From Betaproteobacteria bacterium (GTDB lineage Bacteria > Acidobacteriota > Terriglobia > Acidiferrales > UBA7541): DNA of 34,029 nucleotides. Every line of letters starts with the position of its first letter. Within the stretch, counting starts at the first letter, position 1. Made by a program: the position numbers and the translations under genes. The notes beneath the pieces are model-generated. The model searched no databases, was not told the DNA's origin, and worked only from the letters and a program-made list of their open reading frames with translations. Below, piece after piece: positions 1 to 7,891 of the stretch. Location of the stretch: the NCBI GenBank assembly GCA_903970165.1, contig CAJCHZ010000059.1, forward strand, positions 1-34,029, given 5' to 3'.

Positions 1-607
1 GTGCAGAGGCATCGCTTTTGCGGCAGCAAACTTCCGGCTTTGGGTCGGTCCGCAGCGGTGGCGCGATTAAGTATTTTTCCTTTAGCGATTCGTAGAGAAG
101 CATGCCTTCGTTTTCGTCCTGGGAACTCAACGAACTGCAGCCCAGAAGATAACGCGCGCCGCAGCTTGTGGCGTATTTGGCGATACCTTTCCAGAGCATG
201 TGCAGCACGGCCGTATTGCGGTATTCGGTGTGGACACAGGCTCTGCCAAGTTCGAGGACTTCCGCGCGAATGCTTTCATAGGGCGTGAAATCGAAAAATT
301 GCTCGCTGTAGTAGCCAAGATTGCCTTTGGCGCGGAAGCCGCTCTGCATACGGTAGGTTCCCACCAGCTTGTCCGCGGTCGTATCGCGAACCATCAGATG
401 ATCAAAAATGTAATCGTAACGGTCGCGATCGAGGCCGTCCCGGCTGGAAGCGTCCAGCCCCTCGCCAAGTTCGCAATTAAAGACCAAATAACGCAGGCGC
501 TGGCATTCGATCAGCTCTTCCAGGCTTTGGACCACGCCGACGCTGAACTGAGTTGTGGAGGCAAGCGGATTCTCGCAGTTGTGCTCGAGAACGGCTGTTT
601 TGTACAT
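1..607 (-). CDS. OlsB-type GNAT N-acyltransferase (partial, C-terminus off window)
   Basis: About 202 codons are visible, starting at the ATG at 605-607. An in-frame stop lies ten codons upstream, so no longer start is possible; no clear ribosome-binding site is seen. The protein resembles the hemolysin/OlsB branch of the GNAT fold, which transfers an acyl chain from acyl-ACP to an amino acid such as ornithine, the first step to ornithine lipids. Supporting blocks are VGTYRMQSG, then YYSEQFFDF, then ELGRACVHTEYRN followed by HMLWKGIAKY and a LLGCSSLSS segment, in the usual order. The reading runs off the left edge, so total length and the C-terminal part are unknown. It could instead be an N-acyl amino acid synthase with another acceptor; the substrate cannot be read from sequence. 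Confidence 0.75.
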   Translation of the reverse strand, partial: MYKTAVLEHNCENPLASTTQFSVGVVQSLEELIECQRLRYLVFNCELGEGLDASSRDGLDRDRYDYIFDHLMVRDTTADKLVGTYRMQSGFRAKGNLGYYSEQFFDFTPYESIRAEVLELGRACVHTEYRNTAVLHMLWKGIAKYATSCGARYLLGCSSLSSQDENEGMLLYESLKEKYLIAPPLRTDPKPEVCCRKSDASA

Positions 608-762
608 GGTGACAGTGTGGAACGCAGTAAATTACAGGAATGTTGCAGTCGCATGATTTGCGCATTTCATGCGTGTAACGGCTAACACAGCGTAAACTTG
701 ACGCTCACGCGGGCGCAAGGTAAGCAATCAGGGCTTCGAAAACTCACAAATTTTGGGAAACT

Positions 763-838
<76 letters not shown>

Positions 839-1021
839 ACGGAACAACTCTAAAATTCTAACATACAGTGGCGCTTACATCGATTCGTGGGATCATCCGA
901 CCACACTTGCTCACTGAATTCATTGCAAGGTATCGGTTGAAATTTGTGCTATCTGCGCGGCATCGACCAGTGGAAAGGCCAAAAGCCCCAGCAACGCTAA
1001 GTAAGAAACAGACCTAACATT

Positions 1022-2635
1022 TTACGGCTGATCGGGTGTCCCGCCAGTACGCTGCGCCACGATCTTGCGCACATTCTGATAAAGAGCCCGCGCTTGCGGA
1101 ATGGCTTCGACAGCTTTCTGCACCTGCGGATCGGCTTCCAGCTCAACCTTCAGCCCTTCCTGCACGCCGAAGTTGGAGACGAATATTTCCTGCTTGATCT
1201 TGCGCTTCACCCAGTCCAGATTCTCGGACAGGTCCGGTTCCGTATAGCGCACATTGTGCTTGGTCAGAAATTCGCGCAGTGACTTCATCACGTTGTCGTC
1301 CACCGTGAAATCCTTCGTGATGGTCGGCTTGCTGCCCATGTAATAGCGGGTGAATCCTCCCACGCCGCCTTCCAGCGGGTAGAACACGTCGGACCGGAAC
1401 ATGCTCTCCTGGAAGTGGTTGTACTTCGGGGTGGGCACTACGATGTCCGGAGTGATGCCGCCGCCTCCCGTCACCTGCCGGCCGCTGTCCGTCAGTTTCA
1501 CTTCCGTCGGATGCTCGGGAACTTTGCGTTCGTAGTGATATTCGTAAAGCGAAATGGATTTGTAATCTCGTTGAATCAAGCGTCCGCTCGGCGTGTAGTA
1601 GCGCGCGGTAGTCAAAGCCAGGCCGGTGTTTTCGCTCAGTGGCTGAACCGTTTGCACCAGGCCCTTGCCAAACGTTGTCTCTCCAACAATCAGCCCACGG
1701 TCATGATCCTGCACTGCGCCGGAAACAATCTCCGTCGCAGAGGCCGAATTTCCATTCACCAGAATCACCAGCGGCGTCGTCATGCCTTGATTCCCGCGCA
1801 ACGCGACGTACGGCCGATTGGGTGAGGAACGTCCATGATGCGAGACGATGAGCTGACCCTTATCCAGGAACATGTCGCTCACGGCGACCGCCTCGTTCAA
1901 CAATCCGCCAGGATTCCCGCGCATATCCAGGATCAGTCCATCGAGGTTCCCGGCATCCAACTGTTTCAGCGAATCGTAAATTTCCCGGTCGGTGGTCTCA
2001 TTGAAGCCAGACAGCTTGATGTAGCCCACGCCCGGCTTGAGCATGAACGCAATGTCCACCGAGTGCCGGGGAATTTCATCGCGCGTAACCGTGAAAACCA
2101 GTGGCTCGTTGTAGCCTTCCCGGGCAACGGTAATCTTAACCACCGTCCCTTTAGGGCCTTTCAGCAGGTCAGCAACGTCCGGTGTGGTCAGTCCCTCCGC
2201 TGATTTGTCATCAATCTTTACGATCACGTCGCCCGGTCGAATGCCCGCGTTGAAGGCCGGAGCGCCAACATAAGGCTGCATGACCACCGTGCGGCTTTCG
2301 CGCGGCGCAACCACCATTCCGACGCCGTAATACTTGCCGCGCTGATCTTCGCGAAGCAACGCAAACTGCCGTGCATCAAAAAAATTGGAGTGAGGATCCA
2401 GGACGCGCAGCATCCCGGGGATTGCGCCCTGGTAGACCGCCTTATCTATGTCTACGGGCTCGGCGTAGTTCGCCTGGACCACGTCCAGCACATTAGTGAA
2501 CTGCCGGATGGCGGCATGCTCGTCCTCAGCGGTCGAAGTCGTTGCCCGGACGTTTGGCCCATAAACAGCCCCAAGTACGGCGGAAACCACGATTACGGCT
2601 ACGACGAGTACCAACCCACGGCGTTCGGATTTCAT
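1022..2635 (-). CDS. S41 family C-terminal processing peptidase
   Basis: A 537-residue serine protease of the CtpA/Prc family, which cleaves envelope or periplasmic proteins near their C-termini. An N-terminal hydrophobic stretch (about residues 7-26) is a signal anchor or signal peptide. A PDZ domain spans about 95-185 with the substrate-groove region YYGVGMVV and the GIRPGDVIVKID core. The S41 catalytic domain follows, with DMRGNPGG near 237-244. The Ser/Lys dyad is Ser299 in NSASATE and Lys324 in TFGKG. A GAGG-type ribosome-binding site lies just before the ATG, and a TATAAT box lies upstream at 2664-2669. It diverges from tatB. The C-terminal extension past residue 400 is not recognised. 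Family assignment is firm; the cellular substrate is unknown. Confidence 0.95.
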   Translation of the reverse strand: MKSERRGLVLVVAVIVVSAVLGAVYGPNVRATTSTAEDEHAAIRQFTNVLDVVQANYAEPVDIDKAVYQGAIPGMLRVLDPHSNFFDARQFALLREDQRGKYYGVGMVVAPRESRTVVMQPYVGAPAFNAGIRPGDVIVKIDDKSAEGLTTPDVADLLKGPKGTVVKITVAREGYNEPLVFTVTRDEIPRHSVDIAFMLKPGVGYIKLSGFNETTDREIYDSLKQLDAGNLDGLILDMRGNPGGLLNEAVAVSDMFLDKGQLIVSHHGRSSPNRPYVALRGNQGMTTPLVILVNGNSASATEIVSGAVQDHDRGLIVGETTFGKGLVQTVQPLSENTGLALTTARYYTPSGRLIQRDYKSISLYEYHYERKVPEHPTEVKLTDSGRQVTGGGGITPDIVVPTPKYNHFQESMFRSDVFYPLEGGVGGFTRYYMGSKPTITKDFTVDDNVMKSLREFLTKHNVRYTEPDLSENLDWVKRKIKQEIFVSNFGVQEGLKVELEADPQVQKAVEAIPQARALYQNVRKIVAQRTGGTPDQP

Positions 2636-2663
2636 CCTTACCTCTCGGGACCGCTCAACTAAA

Positions 2664-2669
2664 ATTATA
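2664..2669 (-). promoter_or_regulatory. -10 box of the S41 peptidase promoter
   Basis: A perfect TATAAT on the minus strand, 29 bp before the peptidase start codon. The matching -35 is weak (TGTGTC-like around 2687-2692) and overlaps the -35 of the divergent tatB promoter. Confidence 0.55.
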
Positions 2670-2683
2670 CCCCAAACTGCGGT

Positions 2684-2712
2684 TTGACACAGTAAGACGC
2701 CCTTTCTATGAT
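2684..2712 (+). promoter_or_regulatory. Sigma-70-type promoter for tatB-tatC
   Basis: TTGACA at 2684-2689 and TATGAT at 2707-2712 are separated by 17 bp, close to the bacterial housekeeping consensus. Predicted transcription start is about 2719-2720, which is exactly the base of the hairpin GGCCGT-ccg-ACGGCC at 2720-2734. The mRNA would therefore begin with a stem-loop. Confidence 0.75.
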
Positions 2713-2745
2713 GCCAACAGGCCGTCCGACGGCCAAACTACCGCC

Positions 2746-3282
2746 ATGCTAAGCATGACCCATATGATCGTGCTGTTTATCGTGGTCCTGGTTGTTTTCG
2801 GGCCGCACAAGCTGCCCGAACTTGCCAAGGGCCTCGGCAAACTGATGGCGGAGTTTCGCAAAGCCTCCACCGACTTCAAAAGCGCCTTCGAGCAGGAAAT
2901 GCGCGACATCGAGCGCCAGGCCCTGCAAGCCGAGCGCAAGAAAGCTGCGGAAGCGGCTGCCGCAGCCGCCGTTGCCGCAAGCACGGCAACAGGCACCGTC
3001 CAGGCGGCTACCCTCGGTACACCGGAAGGAGCGGAAACTCCGGTACTTAACTTAGACGCGGATACACGCGCTACGGAAGCCCTGACCGTGACCCCGGTTG
3101 CCGAATCAGTCGCCCGTGTCGATGGGGAGAACGTGCCGCCGCAGGGAACCGCGGAAGCATCTGGCACCGAGGCGCATACGGCCGAGGCGCCAGCCGCCCC
3201 AGCATCCGATACCCCCGCGCATGCCGTACCTGTTTCCGACCATACGCAAGATCCCTCTCATGACCAACAGCAGCCAGCCTGA
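2746..3282 (+). CDS. tatB: Twin-arginine translocase TatA/TatB family protein
   Basis: A 178-residue protein starting MLSMTHMIVLF at 2746; the ATG at 2755 is an alternative. A single N-terminal transmembrane helix (about 7-18) is followed by the FGPHKLPELAKGLGK hinge typical of TatA/TatB, and then by an amphipathic charged helix. The long tail (about residues 80-178) is rich in Ala, Pro, Glu and Thr and looks disordered, which fits TatB better than the shorter TatA. It overlaps tatC by 23 bp, so the two are probably translated together. There is no good Shine-Dalgarno before either ATG; a strong promoter and a 5'-terminal hairpin precede it. TatB with TatC forms the receptor for folded proteins carrying twin-arginine signals. 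No separate tatA is in the window, so a TatA role or a dual role remains possible. Confidence 0.9.
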   Translation: MLSMTHMIVLFIVVLVVFGPHKLPELAKGLGKLMAEFRKASTDFKSAFEQEMRDIERQALQAERKKAAEAAAAAAVAASTATGTVQAATLGTPEGAETPVLNLDADTRATEALTVTPVAESVARVDGENVPPQGTAEASGTEAHTAEAPAAPASDTPAHAVPVSDHTQDPSHDQQQPA

Positions 3283-4066
3283 CGCCGCCATCGTCGCGTC
3301 AACGGAAGAGCCCGGCGGGCAGATGACGTTTTTCGAGCATCTGGTCGAACTGCGCAAGCGCATCATCAATTCGCTCGCCTCCATCGTGATCGGCTCAGCC
3401 ATCGGCTGGGTGATTGCCCCGCATTTCGTCAACGTAATGGTCAAGCCCATGGTCAAGGCTCTGGCCAATGCCCATCTCAACCCCCAGCTTGTTTACTCTC
3501 ACCCCGCAGGCTACGTCACGCTTCTCATCACCTGCAGCATTTATATCGGCATCGTCATCGCCTCTCCTTGGGTTCTTTTCCAAATCTGGCAGTTTGTCGC
3601 TCCCGCGCTTTATAGGCACGAGCGCAGCGCCATTACCGGTTTTCTGTTCTCCACCGTGTTTCTGTTTCTCGGGGGAATTGCCTTTGGCTATTTTGTTTCC
3701 TTGCCCTATGTCTTGCGGTTCCTGATCAGTTTCCAGGGCCCGGTCGTGCCGCTCATTAATATTGACGAGTACTTCGATCTGATTCTTTTGGTCCTTCTCG
3801 GGCTTGGCCTGGTTTTTGAACTGCCCGTCCTCATTTTCTTCCTTACGCTTTTCAGAATCGTCACACCCCAGTTCCTGATAAAAAATTTCCGTTATGCACT
3901 GTTGGTGATTACCATTCTCGCTGCGGTTTTGACTCCATCGCCCGACGCTCTGACGATGCTTGTATTCATGTCAGTCCTGGTCGCTCTTTACTTTGTTGGA
4001 GTGGCCGTTTCTTGGGTTGTGGTCCGTAATCGTGATCGTCGCGAGGCCGCCGCGGAGGCACGTTAG
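3260..4066 (+). CDS. tatC: Sec-independent protein translocase TatC
   Basis: A 268-residue polytopic inner-membrane protein with six predicted transmembrane helices. The hallmark TatC start FFEHLVELRKRI lies near residues 24-35, followed by membrane segments, conserved FQIWQFVAPALY, and the periplasmic and cytoplasmic loops of the family. The ATG at 3260 lies inside the end of tatB in another frame, giving a 23-bp overlap. An upstream reading extension exists but lies wholly within tatB, so it is rejected. TatC recognises the RR motif of export substrates; one such substrate, a ferritin-like protein, is encoded at 22053-22937. The stop codon is immediately followed by the ATG of the next gene. 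Confidence 0.95.
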   Translation: MTNSSQPDAAIVASTEEPGGQMTFFEHLVELRKRIINSLASIVIGSAIGWVIAPHFVNVMVKPMVKALANAHLNPQLVYSHPAGYVTLLITCSIYIGIVIASPWVLFQIWQFVAPALYRHERSAITGFLFSTVFLFLGGIAFGYFVSLPYVLRFLISFQGPVVPLINIDEYFDLILLVLLGLGLVFELPVLIFFLTLFRIVTPQFLIKNFRYALLVITILAAVLTPSPDALTMLVFMSVLVALYFVGVAVSWVVVRNRDRREAAAEAR

Positions 4067-5074
4067 ATGAATCTTGCTGCGCGTAACATCGCTATTTGGT
4101 CCGCCTTAGGAGCCGCGGGAGCACTGCTCGCCCTCGCTGGCTGCAAAGCCAAAGCCGACGGCGGCCAGCCCGTGAACCCCGCGCCGTTCATGAGCAGTCT
4201 CACTACCGCTCCCCCGCCCGCCGCCGACGAGGCTCCGTCTCCCGACAAAACCGGCGGTTTTGACGGCAAGCGCGCCTACGATGCCGTCGCCAAACAAGTC
4301 TCTTTCGGCCCTCGTCCAGCCGGCTCGCCGGCCCTGGCGAAAACACAGGACTATCTCCTCAGCGAACTAAAAAGCTACGGCTGCACCACGGACATCGATT
4401 CCTTCAGCTCGGACACGCCTGCCGGCCGCATTGCAATGAAAAATATCCTCGTAAAAATCCCTGGTGAAAAGCCCGGGATCATTCTGCTGGCAACACACTA
4501 CGACACCAAACGCCTCGACAATTTCGTCGGCGCCGACGACGGCGGCTCCTCCACAGGCGTCATGCTCGAACTAGCCCGCCTCCTTTGCTCGCAACACGGC
4601 CGCTATGCCGTCTGGATCGCATTCTTCGACGGCGAAGAAGCCGTTCGCGAACAGTGGGAAGATCCCGACAATTGCTACGGCAGCCGCGAAATGGCTGCCC
4701 GCTTCGCTGCCAGCGGCGACCTTACAAAAATCAAGGCGTTCCTGCTAGCCGATCTTGTCGGCACGCGCACGCCCCACTTCAAGCGCGAAGAAAATTCAAC
4801 GAAATGGCTCGTGGATGTCGTCTGGGGCGTCGCCAAAAAACTCGGTTATGGAAATGTCTTTCTCGATCAATCTTCCCCCATCGAAGACGATCACCTGTCG
4901 TTCACGAAGCGCCACGTCCCCTCGGTCGACGTCATCGACCTGGACAACGGCCCAAACGGCGACGTCTACTACTGGCACACCCCCCAAGACACGCTCGACA
5001 AAATCAGCCCCAAAACGCTTGCCATCGTCGGCCACGTTTTCGTAGAAAGCGTCAAACAACTCCAATCCAAATGA
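4067..5074 (+). CDS. M28-family glutaminyl-peptide cyclotransferase-like lipoprotein
   Basis: A 335-residue protein with a lipoprotein signal: hydrophobic residues 8-24 followed by the lipobox LAGC with Cys26. The mature part is an M28 zinc-hydrolase fold that matches the glutaminyl cyclase branch rather than aminopeptidases. Supporting blocks are ATHYDTK, then FVGADDGGSSTGVMLELAR, FFDGEEA followed by a Trp and a D-x-x-YGSR segment, PIEDDHLSF, and a late YYWHTPQDT. The Asp, Glu and His of these blocks are the expected single-zinc ligands. Such enzymes cyclise N-terminal Gln to pyroglutamate on secreted proteins. The ATG abuts the tatC stop with no spacer, so translation is probably coupled. 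The alternative is a true M28 aminopeptidase; the QC-specific Trp and YGSR spacing argue against it. Confidence 0.85.
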   Translation: MNLAARNIAIWSALGAAGALLALAGCKAKADGGQPVNPAPFMSSLTTAPPPAADEAPSPDKTGGFDGKRAYDAVAKQVSFGPRPAGSPALAKTQDYLLSELKSYGCTTDIDSFSSDTPAGRIAMKNILVKIPGEKPGIILLATHYDTKRLDNFVGADDGGSSTGVMLELARLLCSQHGRYAVWIAFFDGEEAVREQWEDPDNCYGSREMAARFAASGDLTKIKAFLLADLVGTRTPHFKREENSTKWLVDVVWGVAKKLGYGNVFLDQSSPIEDDHLSFTKRHVPSVDVIDLDNGPNGDVYYWHTPQDTLDKISPKTLAIVGHVFVESVKQLQSK

Positions 5075-5083
5075 TTATGGAGT

Positions 5084-5105
5084 GCGGGAGCTTGCTCTCG
5101 CTTTT
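5084..5105 (+). terminator. Rho-independent terminator after the tat/QC genes
   Basis: GCGGGAG pairs with CTCTCGC (seven pairs including one G-T) around the tight loop CTTG, and TTTT follows at once. It lies 10 bp after the stop of the M28 gene and before aroB. Confidence 0.7.
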
Positions 5106-5178
5106 GCGCACCATGACCGGGCGCAACCCGCACAACTCTGTGCTAAATTAAATTTGCCCCAAAAGAACATTCCAGCGA

Positions 5179-6318
5179 ATGGAAAAAAAGCGCATTCTCG
5201 TGAACTCGTCCGCAGGAAGCTACGTCATCGTTTGCGGCGCGGGCGTTCTTGAAAACGCCGCCTCGGAAATTCGCAAACTCGGATCGTTTTCCGGCGTTCA
5301 TTTGGTTTCCTCGCCGAAAGTCTGGCGCGTCGCGGGGAAGAAAGTCCTCAAGCATTTATCGACTAAAGCAAAAGCCCCGGTCAAAATGCATTTGATGAAC
5401 GACGCCGAATCCGCAAAAAATCTCAACACCGCGGAAAAACTCTGCCGCTCCCTCGTTCGCTCCGGAATCGATCGCCACTCCCTGATTATCGCCGTCGGCG
5501 GCGGAGTCGTTGGCGATGTAGCAGGCTTCGTCGCATCCGCCTGTCTTCGAGGCGTAGCCCTCGTTCAGATTCCGACCACGCTGATCGCGCAAGTGGACAG
5601 CGCCGTAGGTGGCAAAACCGGCGTCAACCTCCCGGAAGGCAAAAACCTGGTAGGCACCTTCTATCCCGCCCGCTTGGTCCTCGTAGATTCGACCGTCCTA
5701 AGAACGCTCCCAGACCGCCAGTACCGCGGCGGCCTTGCCGAAGTCATTAAATACGGTGTGATCGCCGACACAGAACTCTTCGCTTGGCTCGAGAAGAATT
5801 TTGACGCCGTCCTTCGCCGCGATCCTGCCATGCTTTCCCGCATTATTGCGCGTTCCCTTGAAATCAAAGCGCGAGTTGTCAGCCGCGACGAGCGCGAATC
5901 CGGCCTCCGCGAAATCCTCAATTTCGGCCACACCTTCGGTCACGCTCTGGAAACCATCACGAACTATCGCGTCTACCAGCACGGCGAAGCCGTAGCTTGG
6001 GGCATGATGACCGCGGCTCTTCTCGGTCACGAGCTCCGCCTTACGCCCGCCGATGAGGTGTCCCGCATCGTCTCTCTGGTCCGCCGCCTGAGCCCGCTGC
6101 CACCGTGGCCCAAAGTTCCGCCAAAAAAGTTGATTGCCTTAATGCATTCCGACAAAAAAGCCCGCGCCGGCAAGCTCCGCTTCGTCTTGGCTCCGCGCAT
6201 AGGCAAAGCCCATTCTCACGACGATGTGCCCGCGGATATTCTCGAACGTGTCCTCCACTTCGCCCCCCACTTCATCAACCCAGAAACGCCGCAACCAAAA
6301 GGCAACCGCCATGTCTAA
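5179..6318 (+). CDS. aroB: 3-dehydroquinate synthase
   Basis: A 379-residue cytoplasmic enzyme that converts DAHP to 3-dehydroquinate in the shikimate pathway, using NAD and a divalent metal. The NAD-binding block is VGGGVVGDVAGF, followed by QIPTTLIAQVDSAVGGKTGVN, the signature of the family. Metal ligands fall in GGLAEVIKYG (Glu), LNFGHTFGHALE (His) and QHGEAVAWGM (His), all intact. Length matches the family, with a short extra tail rich in Pro. It lies after a terminator, about 100 bp from the previous stop, and its end overlaps the next gene by 8 bp, suggesting coupled translation with ubiE/menG. Confidence 0.97.
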   Translation: MEKKRILVNSSAGSYVIVCGAGVLENAASEIRKLGSFSGVHLVSSPKVWRVAGKKVLKHLSTKAKAPVKMHLMNDAESAKNLNTAEKLCRSLVRSGIDRHSLIIAVGGGVVGDVAGFVASACLRGVALVQIPTTLIAQVDSAVGGKTGVNLPEGKNLVGTFYPARLVLVDSTVLRTLPDRQYRGGLAEVIKYGVIADTELFAWLEKNFDAVLRRDPAMLSRIIARSLEIKARVVSRDERESGLREILNFGHTFGHALETITNYRVYQHGEAVAWGMMTAALLGHELRLTPADEVSRIVSLVRRLSPLPPWPKVPPKKLIALMHSDKKARAGKLRFVLAPRIGKAHSHDDVPADILERVLHFAPHFINPETPQPKGNRHV

Positions 6319-7087
6319 CGCGGCCCCGCCCGTAAAAGGCACACTTCCCGAAGGCGCTACTACAGAAGCCGACGCCTCGCGCAAAGTCCGCGAAATGTTC
6401 TCGCAAATCGCCCCGCGCTACGATTTTCTAAATCATTTCCTGTCCGTGGAAATTGACCGCACCTGGCGCAAGCGCACCGCACGCCAGCTCTGCCCGATTC
6501 TCCAGCGCTCCGAAGCAATCGTGCTCGATCTCTGTTGCGGCACGGGTGACCTTTCCCTCTCGCTAGCCAGGGAAGGGAAGGCGCGCATCTTCGGCGCGGA
6601 CTTCGCGCATCCCATGCTCGTTCGCGCCAAACAAAAAAGCGAGGCGCAAGCCGCCGCCTCATCCAACGGCGCCCAGCGCATGCTGCCATTCCTCGAAGCT
6701 GACGCCCTCCGCCTGCCCTTCGCGGACAACTCCTTCGACCTGGTCACCACCGCCTTCGGCTTCCGCAATCTCTCCAACTATGAAGCCGGCCTTCGCGAAA
6801 TCCGACGGGTCCTCAAGCCCGGAGGCACAATTGCCATCCTGGAATTCACGGAACCGCCAGACACTCTTTCCGGCAAGCTCTATCGCGTTTATTTCCGCGA
6901 AATCCTCTCCCGTGTCGGCGGCCTGATCTCCGGCAACTACGCGGCCTACACCTACCTTCCCAAATCCGTCTCCCGTTTCTTCCTCCCGACAGAACTAGCC
7001 GCCCTCATGACGCAAGTCGGCTACGTGTCAGTAGATTTCCGTACCTGGACCTTTGGCACTGTGGCCTTGCACACCGCCACCCGCTGA
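6311..7087 (+). CDS. ubiE: UbiE/MenG quinone-biosynthesis C-methyltransferase
   Basis: A 258-residue SAM-dependent methyltransferase. The start ATG at 6311 gives MSNAAPP and overlaps aroB by 8 bp; longer readings run back inside aroB. The family start VREMFSQIAPRYDFLNHFLS is at about residues 31-50. SAM motif I is VLDLCCGTGDLS, and the later blocks are TTAFGFRNL and REIRRVLKPGG, all typical of UbiE/MenG/COQ5. It methylates demethylmenaquinone, or the benzoquinol in ubiquinone makers. In a bacterium of this kind menaquinone is the likelier product, which would make the name menG equally apt. Downstream lies a 170-bp gap with an orphan promoter-like palindrome. Confidence 0.95.
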   Translation: MSNAAPPVKGTLPEGATTEADASRKVREMFSQIAPRYDFLNHFLSVEIDRTWRKRTARQLCPILQRSEAIVLDLCCGTGDLSLSLAREGKARIFGADFAHPMLVRAKQKSEAQAAASSNGAQRMLPFLEADALRLPFADNSFDLVTTAFGFRNLSNYEAGLREIRRVLKPGGTIAILEFTEPPDTLSGKLYRVYFREILSRVGGLISGNYAAYTYLPKSVSRFFLPTELAALMTQVGYVSVDFRTWTFGTVALHTATR

Positions 7088-7157
7088 CCCAAGCCAAGTT
7101 GTGTCAGCGAGCCCGGCGGCGGCGAAGCCTTCCCTGCTTTTTCGTTTACGAATTGTA

Positions 7158-7186
7158 TTGACAATATCGTCACGACACGATATTGT
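7158..7186 (+). promoter_or_regulatory. Orphan promoter with palindromic operator
   Basis: TTGACA at 7158-7163 and TATTGT at 7181-7186 have exactly 17 bp between them. A perfect 10-bp inverted repeat, ACAATATCGT (7161-7170) and ACGATATTGT (7177-7186) around cacgac, fills the spacer and overlaps both boxes, as an operator for a dimeric repressor would. No convincing gene follows: the next reading frame from 7187 is only 19 codons, and a T6 run follows at about 7225-7230. Confidence 0.6.
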
Positions 7187-7261
7187 ATGAACGTTAAGTA
7201 CTGCGCCGCGCCACCGAGCGAGGCTTTTTTCTTGCCATGGCCCTGAATTTTAATGGGCGCA

Positions 7262-7783
7262 CTACCCGCCCAACTGCCTCTCCAGAACGACAAACTCCAG
7301 ATCACTTCGTTTCGGCGTTCCATAACGATTGTCATCGTACGGGAAAGGACGAGTTTCGCCCGTTCGCCGATAGCCTCTGCGTTCGTACCAGGCGATGAGT
7401 GAAACGCGAACATTGACGACCGTCATTTCAATCGTCCGCGCTCCTTGTATTGCGGCATACGCTTCAGCAGCCTCAAGAAGCCTTCGTCCGAACCCTGCGT
7501 TTTGCAAAGCAGGACTTACCGTGAGTGCCCCCAGATACCACCTGTCAGGCCATGACGCCCGCAGACTTACACATCCCAGCAGGGCCGATGTCACATCATC
7601 TTTCGCAAGCAGGTAAAGCGCGCCCCCGGCAATTTCTTCACGGAGCAGGGGTTCACTGGTGCGCTCACCAGCTATGTAGTCGCCCTCAATACTCCAGCCT
7701 TCTGTGCCCCGAAAAGCGGCGTTCATGAGGGCAATGATAGCCGGGAAATCGGTCTCCTTTGCTGGTTGAAGGGGAACGGTCAT
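7262..7783 (-). CDS. GNAT family N-acetyltransferase
   Basis: A 173-residue single-domain GNAT protein from the ATG at 7783; a GTG three codons earlier (7792) is possible. Visible features are the N-terminal DFPAIIALMNAAF helix, the beta-4 strand YLGALTVSPALQNAGFGRRLL, whose Q-N-x-G-F-G-R is a version of the acetyl-CoA pyrophosphate loop, and the C-terminal WYERRGYRRTGE block. These are usual for acetylation of a small amine or amino acid. The substrate is unknown. It is the last gene of the minus-strand group starting at the prepilin peptidase, about 110 bp after the response regulator, and may be independently transcribed. Confidence 0.85.
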   Translation of the reverse strand: MTVPLQPAKETDFPAIIALMNAAFRGTEGWSIEGDYIAGERTSEPLLREEIAGGALYLLAKDDVTSALLGCVSLRASWPDRWYLGALTVSPALQNAGFGRRLLEAAEAYAAIQGARTIEMTVVNVRVSLIAWYERRGYRRTGETRPFPYDDNRYGTPKRSDLEFVVLERQLGG

Positions 7784-7891
7784 GTATCCCACAGTCTAAG
7801 GCAGGGAGGCCAGGCGGACCAGGGTTGCGCTTCAGGCGGATACGTCTTTGGATTGGGACATTTTGGGATAGGCGATTGGACACGGCCAAGG

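Noticed and set aside
200..685. A 161-codon plus-strand frame at the left edge
   Set aside because: Antisense to the OlsB-type acyltransferase, whose family blocks are clear.
7055..7074. TGGCAC followed by TTGC, like a sigma-54 promoter
   Set aside because: The spacing between the boxes is two bases too long and the site lies inside the end of ubiE.
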